64,000 bases of DNA, from positions 302,168 to 366,167 of the forward strand of contig NMRB01000137.1 in NCBI GenBank assembly GCA_002633025.1, in the 5' to 3' direction. This DNA is from Notospermus geniculatus. Lineage: Eukaryota; Nemertea; Pilidiophora; Heteronemertea; Lineidae. A program made the translations under genes and the position numbers. Under the pieces are notes generated by a model. The model worked only from the letters and a program-made list of their open reading frames with translations. It made no database searches and had not been told where the DNA came from. Positions 42,744 through 54,645 of the stretch are shown in pieces; positions within the stretch are counted from its first letter, which is position 1, and the number at the start of each line of letters is the position of its first letter.

Positions 42744-44870
42744 TATGAGGCCGAGTTTAGACCATTTGAATGAGCACACTTCTATCAAAAATGCCAACAA
42801 TTTCGCGGGTTTGTTTCTGAAAGTAATTTCTTATGAAATTTTGAAAAGCGTGTTTTTACTCGGGGCATACGGAGCGGAAATGGGATTATGGGCTATGCAG
42901 TGAATGTGATAGAACACACTGCTGCCGTCTTTTGGCGATAAGCGCAGCTGACTGCTCTTATTCCTCAAAACGAAGCACGGCTGGTGCTGTGTGAACGAAA
43001 CTAACGAAAATATGTCATCAAAAGCTCAAAGGCCATTTCTTCTGATAGGATATGTGTTAATGAGCGACATACCATTAAGACAAATAACATTACCGGTGAT
43101 TATCGGCGAATCGAAGCCAAAACATCGACAAAGGAGATGGTTAAAACACACGATTAACGGCAATTCATTCTTCTCTTCGTTTTCCTGGCGGAAAATTACC
43201 AGGAGTGAAATGGGAAACCCGCATGAGGTTAAAGCTAAAAAAATTGGATGCAAAATGGGACGAATCTTTGTTTACAAACACTCATTTCCTGCATTCTGAT
43301 TGGCTGTGAGGGCATTGTTCACAAACATCATCCTTCTGTTTACAAAACGACTGTCGATTCGTTTTAATTCCGACAGGTCGGCGCTGCGTGCGATGTGACC
43401 GGAGTGACGTCATTGACGCCATTTTAGCTGTTGATGTTCCATCATGAAAACAATTTACCTGTGCATTTTTCTACAGGAGTAATTATACAAAAACTTCGCT
43501 TTTATCGCCATCGTATCTCTTTATTAAGAAAGAAAGGAAAGGGATTAAAAGAAAATTTCATATTCTGCTACACGATAATGTAAGTTTTACTATCGGGCGA
43601 CCTACACAAATGGTTTATTTTCCGCCAGAAATAAAGGGAAATAACGTTAGAAAAAAAGCTTCGGTCACATCACCTGCAGCGCAACGTCGTTATGTTAGTT
43701 CTGCGGGTTCCCCATTGAAAGAAAATGGGAGTGGCATACATGTACATGTACATGTACCTTCCGTTCGGAAAGTCCAATTTGCCATTACCTTATTGAAAGA
43801 ACATGTCTGGATATTTGAGCCATTTATTCCGAATGGAAACCGTCAGATCTCTGATACATTGAAAATCACATTATTTCTACCCTCAAACTTCTTACATCAC
43901 ATCACAATAATTATGACTTCAAGGAACCGCACGGGGGGAATTTTCCAGAAGATTCGTGCCATTTGCGTCTTTTGCTAAATAGTCTCAGCACAAACATTCG
44001 GCAGGTTTATTTGTACCACGATTCAAGTGGCTCATTTCATCTTCCCTTTAATTTGCTGTTTCTTAGCAAAAAATCAGAAGCGACCTTTAGAATGTGATTT
44101 GAAGTAAATTAAACTCTAGTAGCACGCGGCTTATTGGGTGCTTAGTTCTTGGACGTGCCCGAGTTGCTTTTATGTCTTCGCAAGCAAAAAATTAACTGCG
44201 ATTTTTGAAGCTGTTTGTTCAATCACGCCATACCGCATTGGCAATTTCCAAGCTCTGATGTCTGAGTTCAATCTCAGTCTTCCAAACTAATTCCTTTTCC
44301 CACAACAGCGGCAACGAGGTGATCCGACTTAAAATGTTATCATCAAATCCCCTGGGCCATAATGGGCCACGTCCTCGGTGGACATATTAGTCACCAAGTC
44401 TAAAGCTAGAAACACAGTACAAACTTTACCAAAACTTTTAATTGGAAGCATCAGATAAAGGTGGAGCCCTGTTCACCTGGTTACTGACCACCTGAAAGTA
44501 CACATTGGCAATCGAGGTTGAGTTTGCGGAAAGGCGGAGAAAATCGTTCCACGCAAGCGAGTAAAAAATATACCTTACGACCGATCTACATTGATCACCT
44601 TAAATAGTTATTTCTATTAGTCTGTTTGAAACAGTTCTTTTTAACCGCAATGAAGGGTACAGCTGATACAATCTGGAGAATTATTATCAGTATTAGCTCT
44701 CTCTCTCTCTACCGATTCCTAAAGCATCTACGTGTAATTGCCAAACATGGCGAAGTTCACACGACAGTTGCGTGGGAACACATCATTGAAAGAAATTCTC
44801 ATACCGTTATTTTTGACGGAGTGTACATTTGCAATGTAAAAAAATAACGTTACCGTTGGTTTTACCATTC
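42744..44870. other. Intergenic sequence without a recognisable gene
   Basis: Frames of 102 and 122 codons at 42991 and 43610 resemble no family, and the second runs through an ACATGT microsatellite (43737-43757). A CT run is at 44699-44710. Another fragment of the 51058 family lies near 42905-42962. Confidence 0.4.
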
Positions 44871-45302
44871 GAGAGTTTAAGAAATCGGTCCGTTAACGAT
44901 AACACTAACGCTCACTGAAAAAAACTTTTCTTCATCAAAATGACGAACTTAGGTTCGTTTTCCACCACCAAACTGCTAGTATCTATTAAATTCGTCAAAA
45001 TGACAAGTCCAGGTCTGTCATTTTGACGAACTCTTGACGAACATAAACAAGGGTTCATCAAAATGACGAACGTGGACTTGTCATTTTGACGAACCCTTGT
45101 TTATGTTCGTCAAAATGACGAACATGGACTTGCCATTTTGACGAATTTAGATACTCAGTTTGGTGATATAATGAAAACGAACCCAAGTTCGTCATTTTGA
45201 TGAGGTAAGGTTTTTCAGTGCTAAACGCTATTTCTGACGTACATTTGCAATGTAAAAATTAACGTCAACGTTAGTGTTATCAATGGAGCAGTTTCTTAAA
45301 CT
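44871..45302. mobile_element. TTTAAGAAATCG hairpin with nested palindromic element
   Basis: GAGAGTTTAAGAAA and TTTCTTAAACT close the outer arms, with GATAACACTAACGCT and AACGTTAGTGTTATC pairing inside. The interior is taken up by a second element (44913-45220). Confidence 0.7.
44913..45220. mobile_element. Nested palindrome array of TTCGTCAAAATGACGAA
   Basis: CACTGAAAAAAACTTTTC and its near complement bound about ten direct or inverted copies of GTTCGTCAAAATGACGAAC or its halves, with ACAAGGGTTC and GGACTTG spacers repeated symmetrically. The segment can fold into several alternative hairpins. Confidence 0.85.
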
Positions 45303-45544
45303 TTCGATCCACGGGACGATCGCTTAAAGGAGCACGGTATTGGATCTCAAATGCGTTATTTGACTGCCGACGTAGAGGGAGCCACCTAGCGGCAGTAAGA
45401 TGAACTACAAAAATGCATTACAAAATGTACGTAGTAAATCGGGTCAATTCTCCGACAACGTGAGTTAGTTCCTGGGTTGGAGAGTGGCGCGGTGGCGCCG
45501 ACTGTCGAGAAAAAGTTGAAATAAGGTGGTCCTTTAAACGCTCA

Positions 45545-45659
45545 GGGGCCGGTTTCAGAAAGTGACATTAAGCTAATGGTACATGTACCTTTAACCAAAT
45601 GGAAAATGCATTGAGTTAATTGTACCTTTAGCATAAAGTCACTTAATGAAACAGGGCCC
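45545..45659. repeat. Hairpin, GGGGCCGGTTTCAGAAAGTGA type
   Basis: Ends GGGGCC.GTTTCA and TGAAACAGGGCCC; interior AGCTAATGGTAC. The same family follows at 45661-45768 and occurs at 60994-61103. Confidence 0.85.
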
Positions 45660-45660
45660 T

Positions 45661-45768
45661 GGGCCTGTTTCATAAGTGATTTTAAGCTAATGGAACCATT
45701 AATTTCAATACATATTCCATTTGGTTAAAAGTACCATTGGTTTAAAGTCACTTTATGAAACAGGCCCC
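45661..45768. repeat. Adjacent hairpin of the GTTTCATAAGTGA family
   Basis: GGGCCTGTTTCATAAGTGA pairs with TCACTTTATGAAACAGGCCC. It is separated from the preceding hairpin by one base. Confidence 0.88.
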
Positions 45769-46696
45769 TGATCTTTAATGCACAGCCATTGCAGTAGTCC
45801 ATCATCACCTGATCGGTCGAAAAGTCCGGACGGAAAAACGTGCTGATTGGTCGCTCTCATTCAACTTAAACATATCTGCAACTAATCGAAGTGTTTCCAC
45901 TTTAAGATATTGGTAGTACGGTGTATATTGTATGTTGGAGGGGTCGGAGTTATTGATAGCAATCGAACATCAAAATGGGATCAAAGGTTCTCTCCTTTGA
46001 TTCGGAGCCAATAAGCTAGACGCTCACTTGTCATTGAATGCGAAACGATACTTCAGACTTATTGACACAGGAGGCTGTTATACTCTGCTTCCTTCTTCGT
46101 TCTAGCGTTCCTGATATAAAGTGTTGACACACCTGTCGTGAAGGGGCTTTTATGGTATCGATGTGGGAACGACAGACTTATAAGAAGAGCAACCGGTGTA
46201 CGAATTAATCGCTTGTCTTTAATACACTTACGCGAGATAACTTACGAGATAAGAGTCTTACGAGGCAGAGTTTGTCTGCCTTTGATGTCCCGTTCATAAA
46301 TTTCTCTCTGGATATACATCCTCGCACCCATGGTCTTCCCAACTGGCTCCCCTTCTCGCGCTTGGTTCAGACCCTGGCGACATCCATGTCATTTCGTTGG
46401 GGAAGCAGCGGAGCACTGGACTCCGCCGAATCCAGCCAATCACAGCAAAGCTTCTATCCCGTCTTGGTCATATCCCAAAATGGCGGCTAAAAAATTTTCT
46501 CGATTCGCTGACAAACTCGATGAATTTTTTTAATGTTGCTGAATTAACATCACGTCCAAATGATTCTCACGGATTATCTAGATAATGAGTACGTACCAAC
46601 GGGTTCAAAACACGAAGGTATGATCCAGTTCATGTGTTTGGGGCAGCTGTCATTCGACAGCGTGCATAAATTATGGAATGAGATACAATGCTAGGA
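45769..46696. other. Intergenic sequence without a recognisable gene
   Basis: Short overlapping frames near 46272-46585 look spurious. No repeat structure longer than about 15 bp was seen. Confidence 0.4.
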
Positions 46697-47027
46697 GGGG
46701 TATTCGAAAAACCTGGACGATGGACGGTGGATGATGGACGATGGACGGCTCCTTTCAGCATCATCGACCTCCACCGCCTGGATGATAATTGTCTCATTTC
46801 CGACATACCTCCCAGCATCAACATGAACTGCACAGGCCTACGATAAACATGATCAATCACGCATTACAGCGTTCAGAATTACCTCTTGTCTTGTCTACAC
46901 ATGTTCTGGCGGGAAAACCACCGATACCTACAGCTCCTAAGTCCTTGAGAATTTACTATGGGTCCCTTTTGAAAAGTTGTAGGGATTGGTCTTATCTCCC
47001 CAGGGTGTGTAAAAAACTAAGACCTAA

Positions 47028-47131
47028 GACCTACAAAAGTAAGACCCCCACAGTACAAAACTAAGACCCTGTTATAAAAGTAAGACCCCCAAAGTACAAA
47101 ACTAAGACCCTGTTATAAAAGTAAGACCCCC
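47028..47131 (+). repeat. About 44-bp tandem repeat at gap edge
   Basis: CAAAACTAAGACCCTGTTAT and AAAAGTAAGACCCCC repeat until the N run, which suggests the gap is a collapsed array. Confidence 0.85.
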
Positions 47132-47455
47132 NNNNNNNNNNNNNNNNNNNNNNNNNNNNNNNNNNNNNNNNNNNNNNNNNNNNNNNNNNNNNNNNNNNNN
47201 NNNNNNNNNNNNNNNNNNNNNNNNNNNNNNNNNNNNNNNNNNNNNNNNNNNNNNNNNNNNNNNNNNNNNNNNNNNNNNNNNNNNNNNNNNNNNNNNNNNN
47301 NNNNNNNNNNNNNNNNNNNNNNNNNNNNNNNNNNNNNNNNNNNNNNNNNNNNNNNNNNNNNNNNNNNNNNNNNNNNNNNNNNNNNNNNNNNNNNNNNNNN
47401 NNNNNNNNNNNNNNNNNNNNNNNNNNNNNNNNNNNNNNNNNNNNNNNNNNNNNNN
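47132..47455. other. Assembly gap (324 N)
   Basis: Run of N bounded by tandem-repeat sequence on the left and TAGGTCTTAGTTTTGTA on the right. Confidence 0.99.
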
Positions 47456-48755
47456 TAGGTCTTAGTTTTGTAGACACCCTACCTCCCCATTCCCGAATTA
47501 TAGTCGGTATAGCATTAATTTTCCAGCCCTTCCCAGCAATAATCCCACTGTACGGCTGTTTGCCGGAAATGTCCCAAGGCGTCAAACTTGCCATGCAAAG
47601 GCTTGTTGTACTTGACTCGATGACTCGATGGCGCGATGACTCGAAGGCGCGAAGAAGGCCACTTAAAATTTCCTGTATATTGATGGGTGCATGCCTTATT
47701 TTAATTCGAGTTCCACTTCAAAACACTGGGTTACGATGCAACATTTTTAGGAAGATGAAATAAGGCCTACATAGGCCTACCTATTCCCATTTTTAGTATA
47801 ACTCTAAAGCCGTGACGTCATTGGCGTTTAGTATGCATGATTGTAGTTGTGCGTGAAGCAGCGGAATTCATTCAAAACTTTTTTCGTTCAAGTGTTGTCA
47901 AGAAGTACAGTCCAAGAATTTAATTTTCATTACATAATAAAAAATATCAAAGAATTGTAAAAATTTGTTCCAATATCTGAAACTTTTCGTCCAAGATTGT
48001 CACGTGCGTCTTGCCAAGATGCAAGTGACCACAAAACTGATGACGTCATGAAGTACATGAACAACCCGGGTGCATTTCGTCATTTTCATGAATTTACTTT
48101 TTGCGTGGCAGCTCTGACACATTGGGAAACTTCCGGCATAGAACATGCAGTAGGATCATTGCTCAAAAGGGCTGAAAATTACCGCTATACCTCCTCCGGT
48201 GTGTGTAATAGGGAGACAAGACCAATTCCAGCAACTTTTCAAAAGGGACCCATAGTAAATTCGCAAGGACTTAGGAGCTATAGGCCTAGTTCGAGGCTAC
48301 CCTTCATTTAATGATTTACGCTGAATATCAACCTCACTACACTTCTTGGTAGCTGGGGACACTACGTCGGTCCACTTACGCCGTTGATCCATACCACTTC
48401 TTAGAAATAACCTGCTGAATTTCATTGAATAATTTTGGCAGTCATCGAGTCATCGCGCCATCGAGTCTTCGCGTCATCGAGTCAAGTACAACAAGCCCCA
48501 TGCAAAGACAAAATTCGTGAAAATGACGAAATGCACCCAGGATGATATTTTATAAATCTTGCACGATATACTTTGATTTGGTGCAACTTTTCATTTAAAT
48601 TCTTGCGGCGTATTTTTTACGTCTTAGAGGTATGTCGGAAATGCGACAATTATCATCCAGGTGGTGGAGATCGATGATGCTGAAAGGAGCCGTCCATCGT
48701 CCATCGTCCATCGTCCACCGTCCATTGTCCAGGTTTTTCGAATACCCTGCTAGGA

Positions 48756-49159
48756 GACTGGTATCCGGTAACTCGTTACACCAGATCTATGTGTAGGCGC
48801 GATGTTTGGTGATTACATCAAGTGTCATTTCCCCACTGCATTGCATGGTTTATTTGTGAATTCCCAATTGGCGTGTACACATGAGGGAATGTCCCTCTAA
48901 TCCACCGAAACGGAGTGGATGTCCTGAGGGCATTGAGGGAGGGTACGATAAATGATCTGAGATTCTCAGGATGGGGATATATGGCTTAGGACCGTCATTG
49001 TGATATTCGCTCTGATGAAAACGGCACACTATGCTTCCGTACCCCTCCCTGGTGGGGAACAATACGATAAGACTGGTATGCTATCCAACCCACACATAGC
49101 CAGTGGTAACAACTAGGCAATACTGATGAGCCACGTCGCAGCTTCCGCTGACACATATT
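48756..49159. other. Intergenic sequence
   Basis: No gene or repeat recognised. The 70-codon minus-strand frame looks spurious. Confidence 0.4.
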
Positions 49160-49591
49160 GGGCCCATATTTTCAAAGTTGTTTTATCCGAAACCTGTTTT
49201 AACAATTATCTGTTCTAACATAAGAAGCATGTTCCACTCCTGACAGAAAACATGTCGAACTGTCTGCCAGTGTTTCCCAAACAATAAGGGGGACACACTG
49301 ACCCACAGAAACACTGGCAGATATAACACCTGAGTCTGTCGCTGTGACAAGACAAGCCAACAGTGAGGAAGTTTGACATGCCCCTACCTTGCTCTAGCTA
49401 AAACGCTTTTAAGGGAGATTTAAAATATGTTTTAGCGTTAAAACCCTTTGGAAAATATGAAAGTAAAAATGTGTTTTCCTCGGAGCGTTCTAAAACTAAA
49501 ACAACTTCGCAAAATATGATTTTTCCTAAAAACATTGTTTTATCTTTTTAAAATGCATTTTAGCGTTAAAACAGCTTTGAAAATATGGGCC
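49160..49591. mobile_element. Hairpin, GGGCCCATATTTTCAAAG ends
   Basis: GGGCCCATATTTTCAAAG pairs with CTTTGAAAATATGGGCC. TTTTAGCGTTAAAAC recurs inside. A CAGTGTTTCCCAAACAATAA hairpin of the CCGGTGTAAC family (49268-49330) is nested in it. Confidence 0.8.
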
Positions 49592-51057
49592 TAGGAGTTT
49601 TGATTTTTATGCGGCTATTCGGGGCTTTTTCTGATGCTGTAAGTTGCACAGTGTTCTGGCACCTTTTGGAGGGTTCAGATTAGAAAACGTTCATGTGCTT
49701 GTGGGTCATGCTGCTTCACCCGTGCAGAAAAAAAACCGAAATCACACCAAATCACACCTGTGTCCTGTTCTAGTGCACGGCTCCGTAACCACGAATAAAT
49801 CAATTGGAAATAACTGAATGTCGCTATTAAATCATAGGTGACCGGAAAAACGGGGTGGTACATGTATTTCTTAATCTACCCAATATGGATACATCAATCT
49901 CAATAAAGACCACGCGGAAATGGCGTGGCTAGCACTTCTACAGCCGGATAATGAAATCGCTAACGACAACCGATCGAGATGTGCATCCTAAAGTATTTCA
50001 CCTGTCAGAAGGTTTCAATCAACTCGCATCTCGACAGTGCATCCCCGTCACCAAAATGAACAAGCCCATGACACTCCTGGCATCGGTCTGACCGTAAAGG
50101 AATCAAACAAAGGTTCAACTTACAGATTTAGCATTTTATAAATGTGGACAGTATCCCTTTAAACCTCAACAGATTTGCATTCTGACTCTTCCATGATAGG
50201 CAAGACCCTGCATGTTTAATGCAAATTTTGTTGAATTCAGATTTGGTTGATCTTATGATACAAAAGGACTGAATTAGTGAGAACCCCACGAACAATGAGA
50301 GCGCAGGGTCGTCTGTGTACATTTGAATAGGCTAACGTACATTTACACATGGAACACTAATTGTGCTGAAAATAGCTCGGTTATCCTCAGAAATGGAATT
50401 CAAGGCATCAGGTTGACAGATCATGTACCCACTGCCGTAAAAAAAAAGTTGAAGCTCCTGCCTATTACGTAAAGCCAAAATTCAGGCAGAGAGAAACATC
50501 TGGTGGAAAACACATGAAGTGTATCCCTCAGCTACTTCATAGATCGCAGTTAAACCTTTATGTTTGATTCCTTTATGGTCTGACCCACCAGCCGAAGGTG
50601 GTCGACCAGTACATGTAACTGGAAGCACGACATTCATTTTCATTACCATCTGCACGTTCATCCGATCATTACAAAACATTCAGCCATGATGAGCACCCAC
50701 GTCTGCATAATGTCTAAAGCTTGGAGTGGGTTATTAACTACTCTCTGAAAGACGTGAGACGAACACCCCTCAAAATGATCTGAACAAATAGGCGATCACG
50801 TGCATTGCGGCAAACTTAGCCTGATTTCCCGCTCACCTGTCGTTTACGTGCTATAAGAACCCAGGCTGTCACATTGCAGTATCAGCTAGTTAGTGATGGT
50901 GTCAGTTCAGTTAATTGTCGTGCCCGCAGAGTAGTTAGCAACGTTGTCGTTGAAGTTGCTATCCACGGTCTAAAAGAAACAATCTTCCCAGGATATCAGT
51001 GTATAATCACTTGTTTCGGCAACAGTTGTCGATTGGACCCGACTCATAGGAACACTT
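49592..51057. other. Intergenic sequence without a recognisable gene
   Basis: Only short unrecognised frames (up to 70 codons). No long repeat. Confidence 0.4.
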
Positions 51058-51235
51058 ATTGCCAACAGATGGCAGCAAAGTTCTAGCGGACCAATAGGAG
51101 CTGTCAACGAGTTGACCAATAAAAGTCACTACGGTACAAGTGCCTAGCGGACCCATTCTTGGTTGATTGAGCACCAATCAAGAGAGCATTCTTTTGTATT
51201 GGTCCGCTAGAACTTTGCTGCCATCTTTTGGCAAT
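51058..51235. repeat. Inverted repeat, GCTGCCATCTTTTGGCAAT family
   Basis: ATTGCCAACAGATGGCAGC through GCGGACCAATAG pairs with TATTGGTCCGCTAGAACTTT. Partial relatives lie at 13105-13257, 40095-40150, 40855-40985, 42905-42962, 51960-52080 and 57645-57795. It is the most widely scattered family in the window. Confidence 0.8.
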
Positions 51236-51341
51236 AAGTGCGGCTGACTTTTCCTATCCTGATTGGTGCTCAATCCAGTAGTCTTGAACGTTAGTTGTGG
51301 TGTTGATATTTTTGGTGACTGGGAGGGGAATGTGGATGGTA

Positions 51342-51404
51342 GTCAGCTGCCCTGCATTCAGAGAGACTTTAGTGAAAAGTCTCTCTGAATGCAGGGCAGC
51401 TGAC
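51342..51404. repeat. Perfect 29-bp hairpin
   Basis: GTCAGCTGCCCTGCATTCAG continuing AGAGACTTT pairs without mismatch with its complement across a 5-nt loop. Lack of bulges favours a recent inverted repeat over a microRNA precursor. Confidence 0.85.
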
Positions 51405-51543
51405 AGGGATCTGTGGTTATAAGTATTTATTAGCAAATGCAGATTTGTAGGGAAATGGAAGGGCTGGGGAGATATTCATCCTGCGACTAAACGTTTTCTG
51501 CAAAAAAAATAAACAGAGAAACAGACATGTGAAAAAAAATTCC

Positions 51544-51615
51544 TATCGCAAGGCTCGAACCCGGCGCCCCGGATTCAGAGCCGGACGCTCTACCGATGCG
51601 CCAGCCGGCCACGTC
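51544..51615 (-). repeat. tRNA-like SINE head, glutamine-like anticodon loop
   Basis: On the minus strand GGCTGGCGCATCGGTAGAGCG (D arm and A-box), CTCTGAA (anticodon loop, CTG) and GGGTTCGAGCC (T arm and B-box) are in order and spaced as in a tRNA. The anticodon stem has a mismatch and G-T pairs, and no 7-bp acceptor stem closes, so it is a derived copy and not a functional gene. Confidence 0.65.
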
Positions 51616-52194
51616 ATGACGGTGGCTGCTCAATAAATGTTTATAAACATATCCCAGCTACTCAACATATTTTTATGTTAATTAAAAATGACGTTGCAAA
51701 TCAGAATAATCTTCCAAAAATCGCATTTTACAACATCCACAGAGCAAGTCCCCAGCAAATCTGTCAGCGTATCGCTACATAATGTACCCATCTACGTTCA
51801 CAGTCACTAAAAACGTGAACCAACCGTCCGGTATATTCCATCTGGACATTAGGTGCATATTTCCTATGAGTCCAGTTCTATTGATTGACCCGTGACAAGT
51901 CTTTGGCTAGCTTCGCTGTTGGCCGCTACGCGGCGCGTTGGGCCCTTGCGTCAAGCATGAATGGGTCCGCTAGGCATTGAATTGAACCGTTAGTGACTCC
52001 TATTGGTCAGTCAGTAAGTGACTGACAAATACTCCTGTTCAGGTGGGAGTAGCCACGACTTCATAGATGGCAGCACGTACCTCTTGCTATAGTCGCATAA
52101 TATTAAGAAACATAGGCCACGTGTTGTGCCTCGATGGACCTTACCAAAAAGACGGTGGCCTAGTTTTCCCACATGACGTTGTGGCCATGATAGC
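51616..52194. other. Intergenic sequence with a repeat fragment
   Basis: 51960-52080 holds a fragment of the 51058 family (GGTCCGCTAGGCATTGAAT). Nothing else is recognised. Confidence 0.45.
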
Positions 52195-52480
52195 CATTCA
52201 CTGATAGCCGAGTGGTTGTGACGTCCGCTCAGCAAGCGGCAGGTCCCGGGTTCGAATCCAGCCCGGCTCCTCACGTCCGTCGCATGGGACAGTAAGTCGT
52301 GGTGCCTTGTACCTTGTTTCTCTGCAAGGGCAAGTAAAAGACCCCATCCACGTGAGAATGACCTCTTCCGTACTCAGCCAATAATGCTATGGTTGGGCTC
52401 TGACGGGAAAATGTAATACAAATGCAAATTGTCCAAGCATGATATAACACTACCAGACGCATCCTATCAGACAATTATCT
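52195..52480 (+). repeat. tRNA-derived SINE with leucine/serine-like head
   Basis: TAGCCGAGTGGTTGTGACG (A-box) and GGGTTCGAATCC (B-box) lie about 45 nt apart, followed by a body containing CAAGGGCAAGTAAAAGACCC. The end is not obvious; the body fades near 52480. Confidence 0.65.
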
Positions 52481-53081
52481 TAGCTGAACTTCTGTGCTCA
52501 TGTCCAGCTTGACCAACCTAGCGTGCCAGCGGCCATTGAATGGTAAAGCTTCTGACGTCATATGGTGAGAACTGTTAGACCGCCATCTTTGTTGGAAAGG
52601 TTAATCAAGTGTTTTTAACACTGGTTCAAAGCACAAATTCTCCCGCCTAATCAGTGTGACGAGTAGAAATTGGAATTACATTTCCATACGTTCCAAGTAC
52701 ACCTGTATCATTTCTTTTTCGATTGATACAACTCAATGTAGCAGTTCCTGGTGCCTCATTTAGCTGACAAACATCTTTGACGCGTGGGATTATTTAGGTG
52801 TGTCTGCCCACGATTCCTAGAAGCAATTTACAGCTTATATCTTAGGGTGAAATTACTCTAACTTGTGTCTGAACGGAAACGAAGGCGCTCCCTACGCCGA
52901 TAAACCATTAATGACACGGAGAGAGGAAACCGAGGCTGCTTCAGATGACCGCCTAGGTGGTTGTTGTTGTTCATCTCATCGACTAATTCCCTGATTTTCA
53001 CCTCGTATAATACGATTGGGATATACTGTATTTATTCACCTTGAAGATACTAAGCCGGACAATACCGCAGTTCCAATACCG

Positions 53082-53310
53082 CCTCCTTGGGGAGCGCGGT
53101 GGCATAAGGTTAGGCCTGTGGACTCGGGATCGGAAGGTCGCGGGTTCGATCCCCGGCCGTGCCACTCTGTAACTCTCAACTGGCCTGAAATGTCCATCGT
53201 GTGCGCTATATTGTGGCTTTGGTTTCTACAGAAAGGTTTCTGTAGAAATAATGTGTGAAGCGCTAAGAGAGTGTAATACGCTATGAAGCGCTATATAAGA
53301 ACTGGCCATT
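53082..53310 (+). repeat. tRNA-derived SINE with GCGCTATATAAGAA tail
   Basis: The head contains GGTGGCATAAGGTTAGGCC (A-box) and GCGGGTTCGATCCCCGGCC (B-box). The body ends in GAAGCGCTATATAAGAACTG, a tail type I know from SINEs of marine invertebrates. A TACAGAAA/TTTCTGTA hairpin lies inside. Confidence 0.75.
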
Positions 53311-53685
53311 AACACGATTAAAGAACTCACCATCGTTGGGCAGACTTTCAACAGCCGTACAGTGGTACGTCTTTCACAGCGATAAAAGTTATGATATATA
53401 TTTTGGTTGTGCGACCACTTCGTCATGTTGCGTGATTGTGGGCATTTCCTGGGACCGACCCGCATGGGTCCCGGGCGACAAATTGACTACCTTTTCAGTC
53501 AATCGTCATGAATAGTCATGAAAGCGGCGAATCCACTGTCGCGATTTTGGCTTGAGATCCTTGTGATCCCTTGCGATCACCTTATAAAGACTTCCGATTG
53601 CCATATGAGGTGATGGCAAGGGATCGCTTAAGGACAGCATGCTCGGGTCGGACATTAGCCTAAAGTATAGCTGAAGTTAGACTCC

Positions 53686-53792
53686 GGCCGTGTTTTAGAA
53701 GCCTCCTTAACTCTAAGTTCCACTTTAAATTTTTGTCTGCCCTGCAAACAATAGCTAAAGGTAAACCTTAGAGTTAAGGAAGGTTACGGCCC
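53686..53792. repeat. Hairpin, GGCCGT(A/G)TT..AGAAGC family
   Basis: CTCCTTAACTCTAAGTTCC pairs with CCTTAGAGTTAAGGAAG, and CCACTTTAAA continues inward. Close relative at 60485-60600. Confidence 0.8.
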
Positions 53793-53845
53793 TTCCTGTA
53801 TGCTTGAAGCGTTGTGAAAAGTCGGACCTTAATGAAAGTGGGCTA

Positions 53846-53909
53846 AAGTGCGACCCTAGCATACGGCCCTAAGCGCCCTATTAAAGGGCCGTATGCTAGG
53901 CTCGGACTT
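53846..53909. repeat. Hairpin, CCTAGCATACGGCCCT
   Basis: CCTAGCATACGGCCCT and AGGGCCGTATGCTAGG are perfect complements, flanked by GTGCGA and TCGGACTT. It overlaps more complex inverted phrases upstream (GTCGGACCTTAA). Confidence 0.8.
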
Positions 53910-54504
53910 ACACCAGTTCAGCTTTCTTGAATAGGGAGATTTTCTGAGCGTCCTTTCTTTATTTCGGCTGATCCTCTAAAAAGCTAATAGGCTATTGCAG
54001 CTGCTAGTGTACGTACACCATGCGTTGGTGTTTATGTCATCGATTCGGCACTAGTTACGATGTCCGCAGACTTCAGTCCTATCTGTATGCAAGGCTCATG
54101 AGCAGTGACATTTAAAGATGCAAGGCAGAACACAACGCGACTAGTTCGCTGTGTAGTTTGTTGCAAAATAAGAAGCAGGCTATTGTAAAAGGAAATGAAG
54201 AAAAACCACCTCCACTCATTGCTGTCAATACAGTTATCATGCTCACAAACACGAACCCAGCCAACCAGAATATACAATCAAAGCCCTCTGTAACAACCAG
54301 TGAAAATAATGCATCATGAAATAAAATGGTCTATGGACCATGCGCTCACCTTGGTGAATGTATAACAAGAACGAATGTCAAATTGAAGTTGAAATATGTT
54401 CCAGGGAAACATAACTGTGGTCAAAATTTGGCATACACATGCATGTTGTCATGTTTCATGAACAGGTCCTCACAAAGGGTGGATTCGTTATACAGCATTA
54501 CGAC

Positions 54505-54645
54505 GGAGGTTTAGAAATCAAACGATAAGCGTAAACGTTAACTACAACGTTATTTTGTTCTGAAAATGCAATATAAAATCTGATGCTTGTGTAGTGTGAA
54601 AAATAACGTTAAGTTTACGTTTGTCGTTTGATTTCTATAAACCTC
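54505..54645. repeat. GGAGGTTTAG hairpin with CAACGTTATTT arms
   Basis: GAGGTTTAGAAATCAAACGA and its near complement close it. The loop matches 24694-24833 and 37393-37548 (AAAATGCAATATAAAATCT). Confidence 0.8.

Larger units (their letters stand above)
46697..48747. mobile_element. 2-kb foldback with 8-bp target duplication and internal gap
   Basis: Left end GGGGTATTCGAAAAACCTGG and right end CCAGGTTTTTCGAATACCC, flanked by TGCTAGGA on both sides (46689-46696, 48748-48755). Arms hold short tandem phrases (GATGGACGATGGACGG; GACTCGATGACTCGATGG) and further paired blocks such as GGGTCCCTTTTGAAAAG. This architecture resembles foldback elements of flies; hAT or Mutator ancestry would fit an 8-bp duplication. 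No transposase, though 324 bp are unsequenced. Confidence 0.88.

Noticed and set aside
43610-43978. 122-codon frame as a protein
   Set aside because: It crosses an ACATGT microsatellite (HVHVHV) and has no recognisable motif.
47061-47594. 177-codon frame on the minus strand
   Set aside because: Mostly translated N, so no evidence.
51342-51404. microRNA precursor
   Set aside because: The 29-bp stem is perfect and has no bulges; more likely a recent inverted repeat.
51544-51615. Functional tRNA-Gln gene
   Set aside because: Anticodon stem mismatch and absent acceptor stem; better read as a SINE head.
52195-52265. Functional tRNA-Leu or tRNA-Ser gene
   Set aside because: A- and B-boxes are good, but the arms do not close and a SINE body follows.
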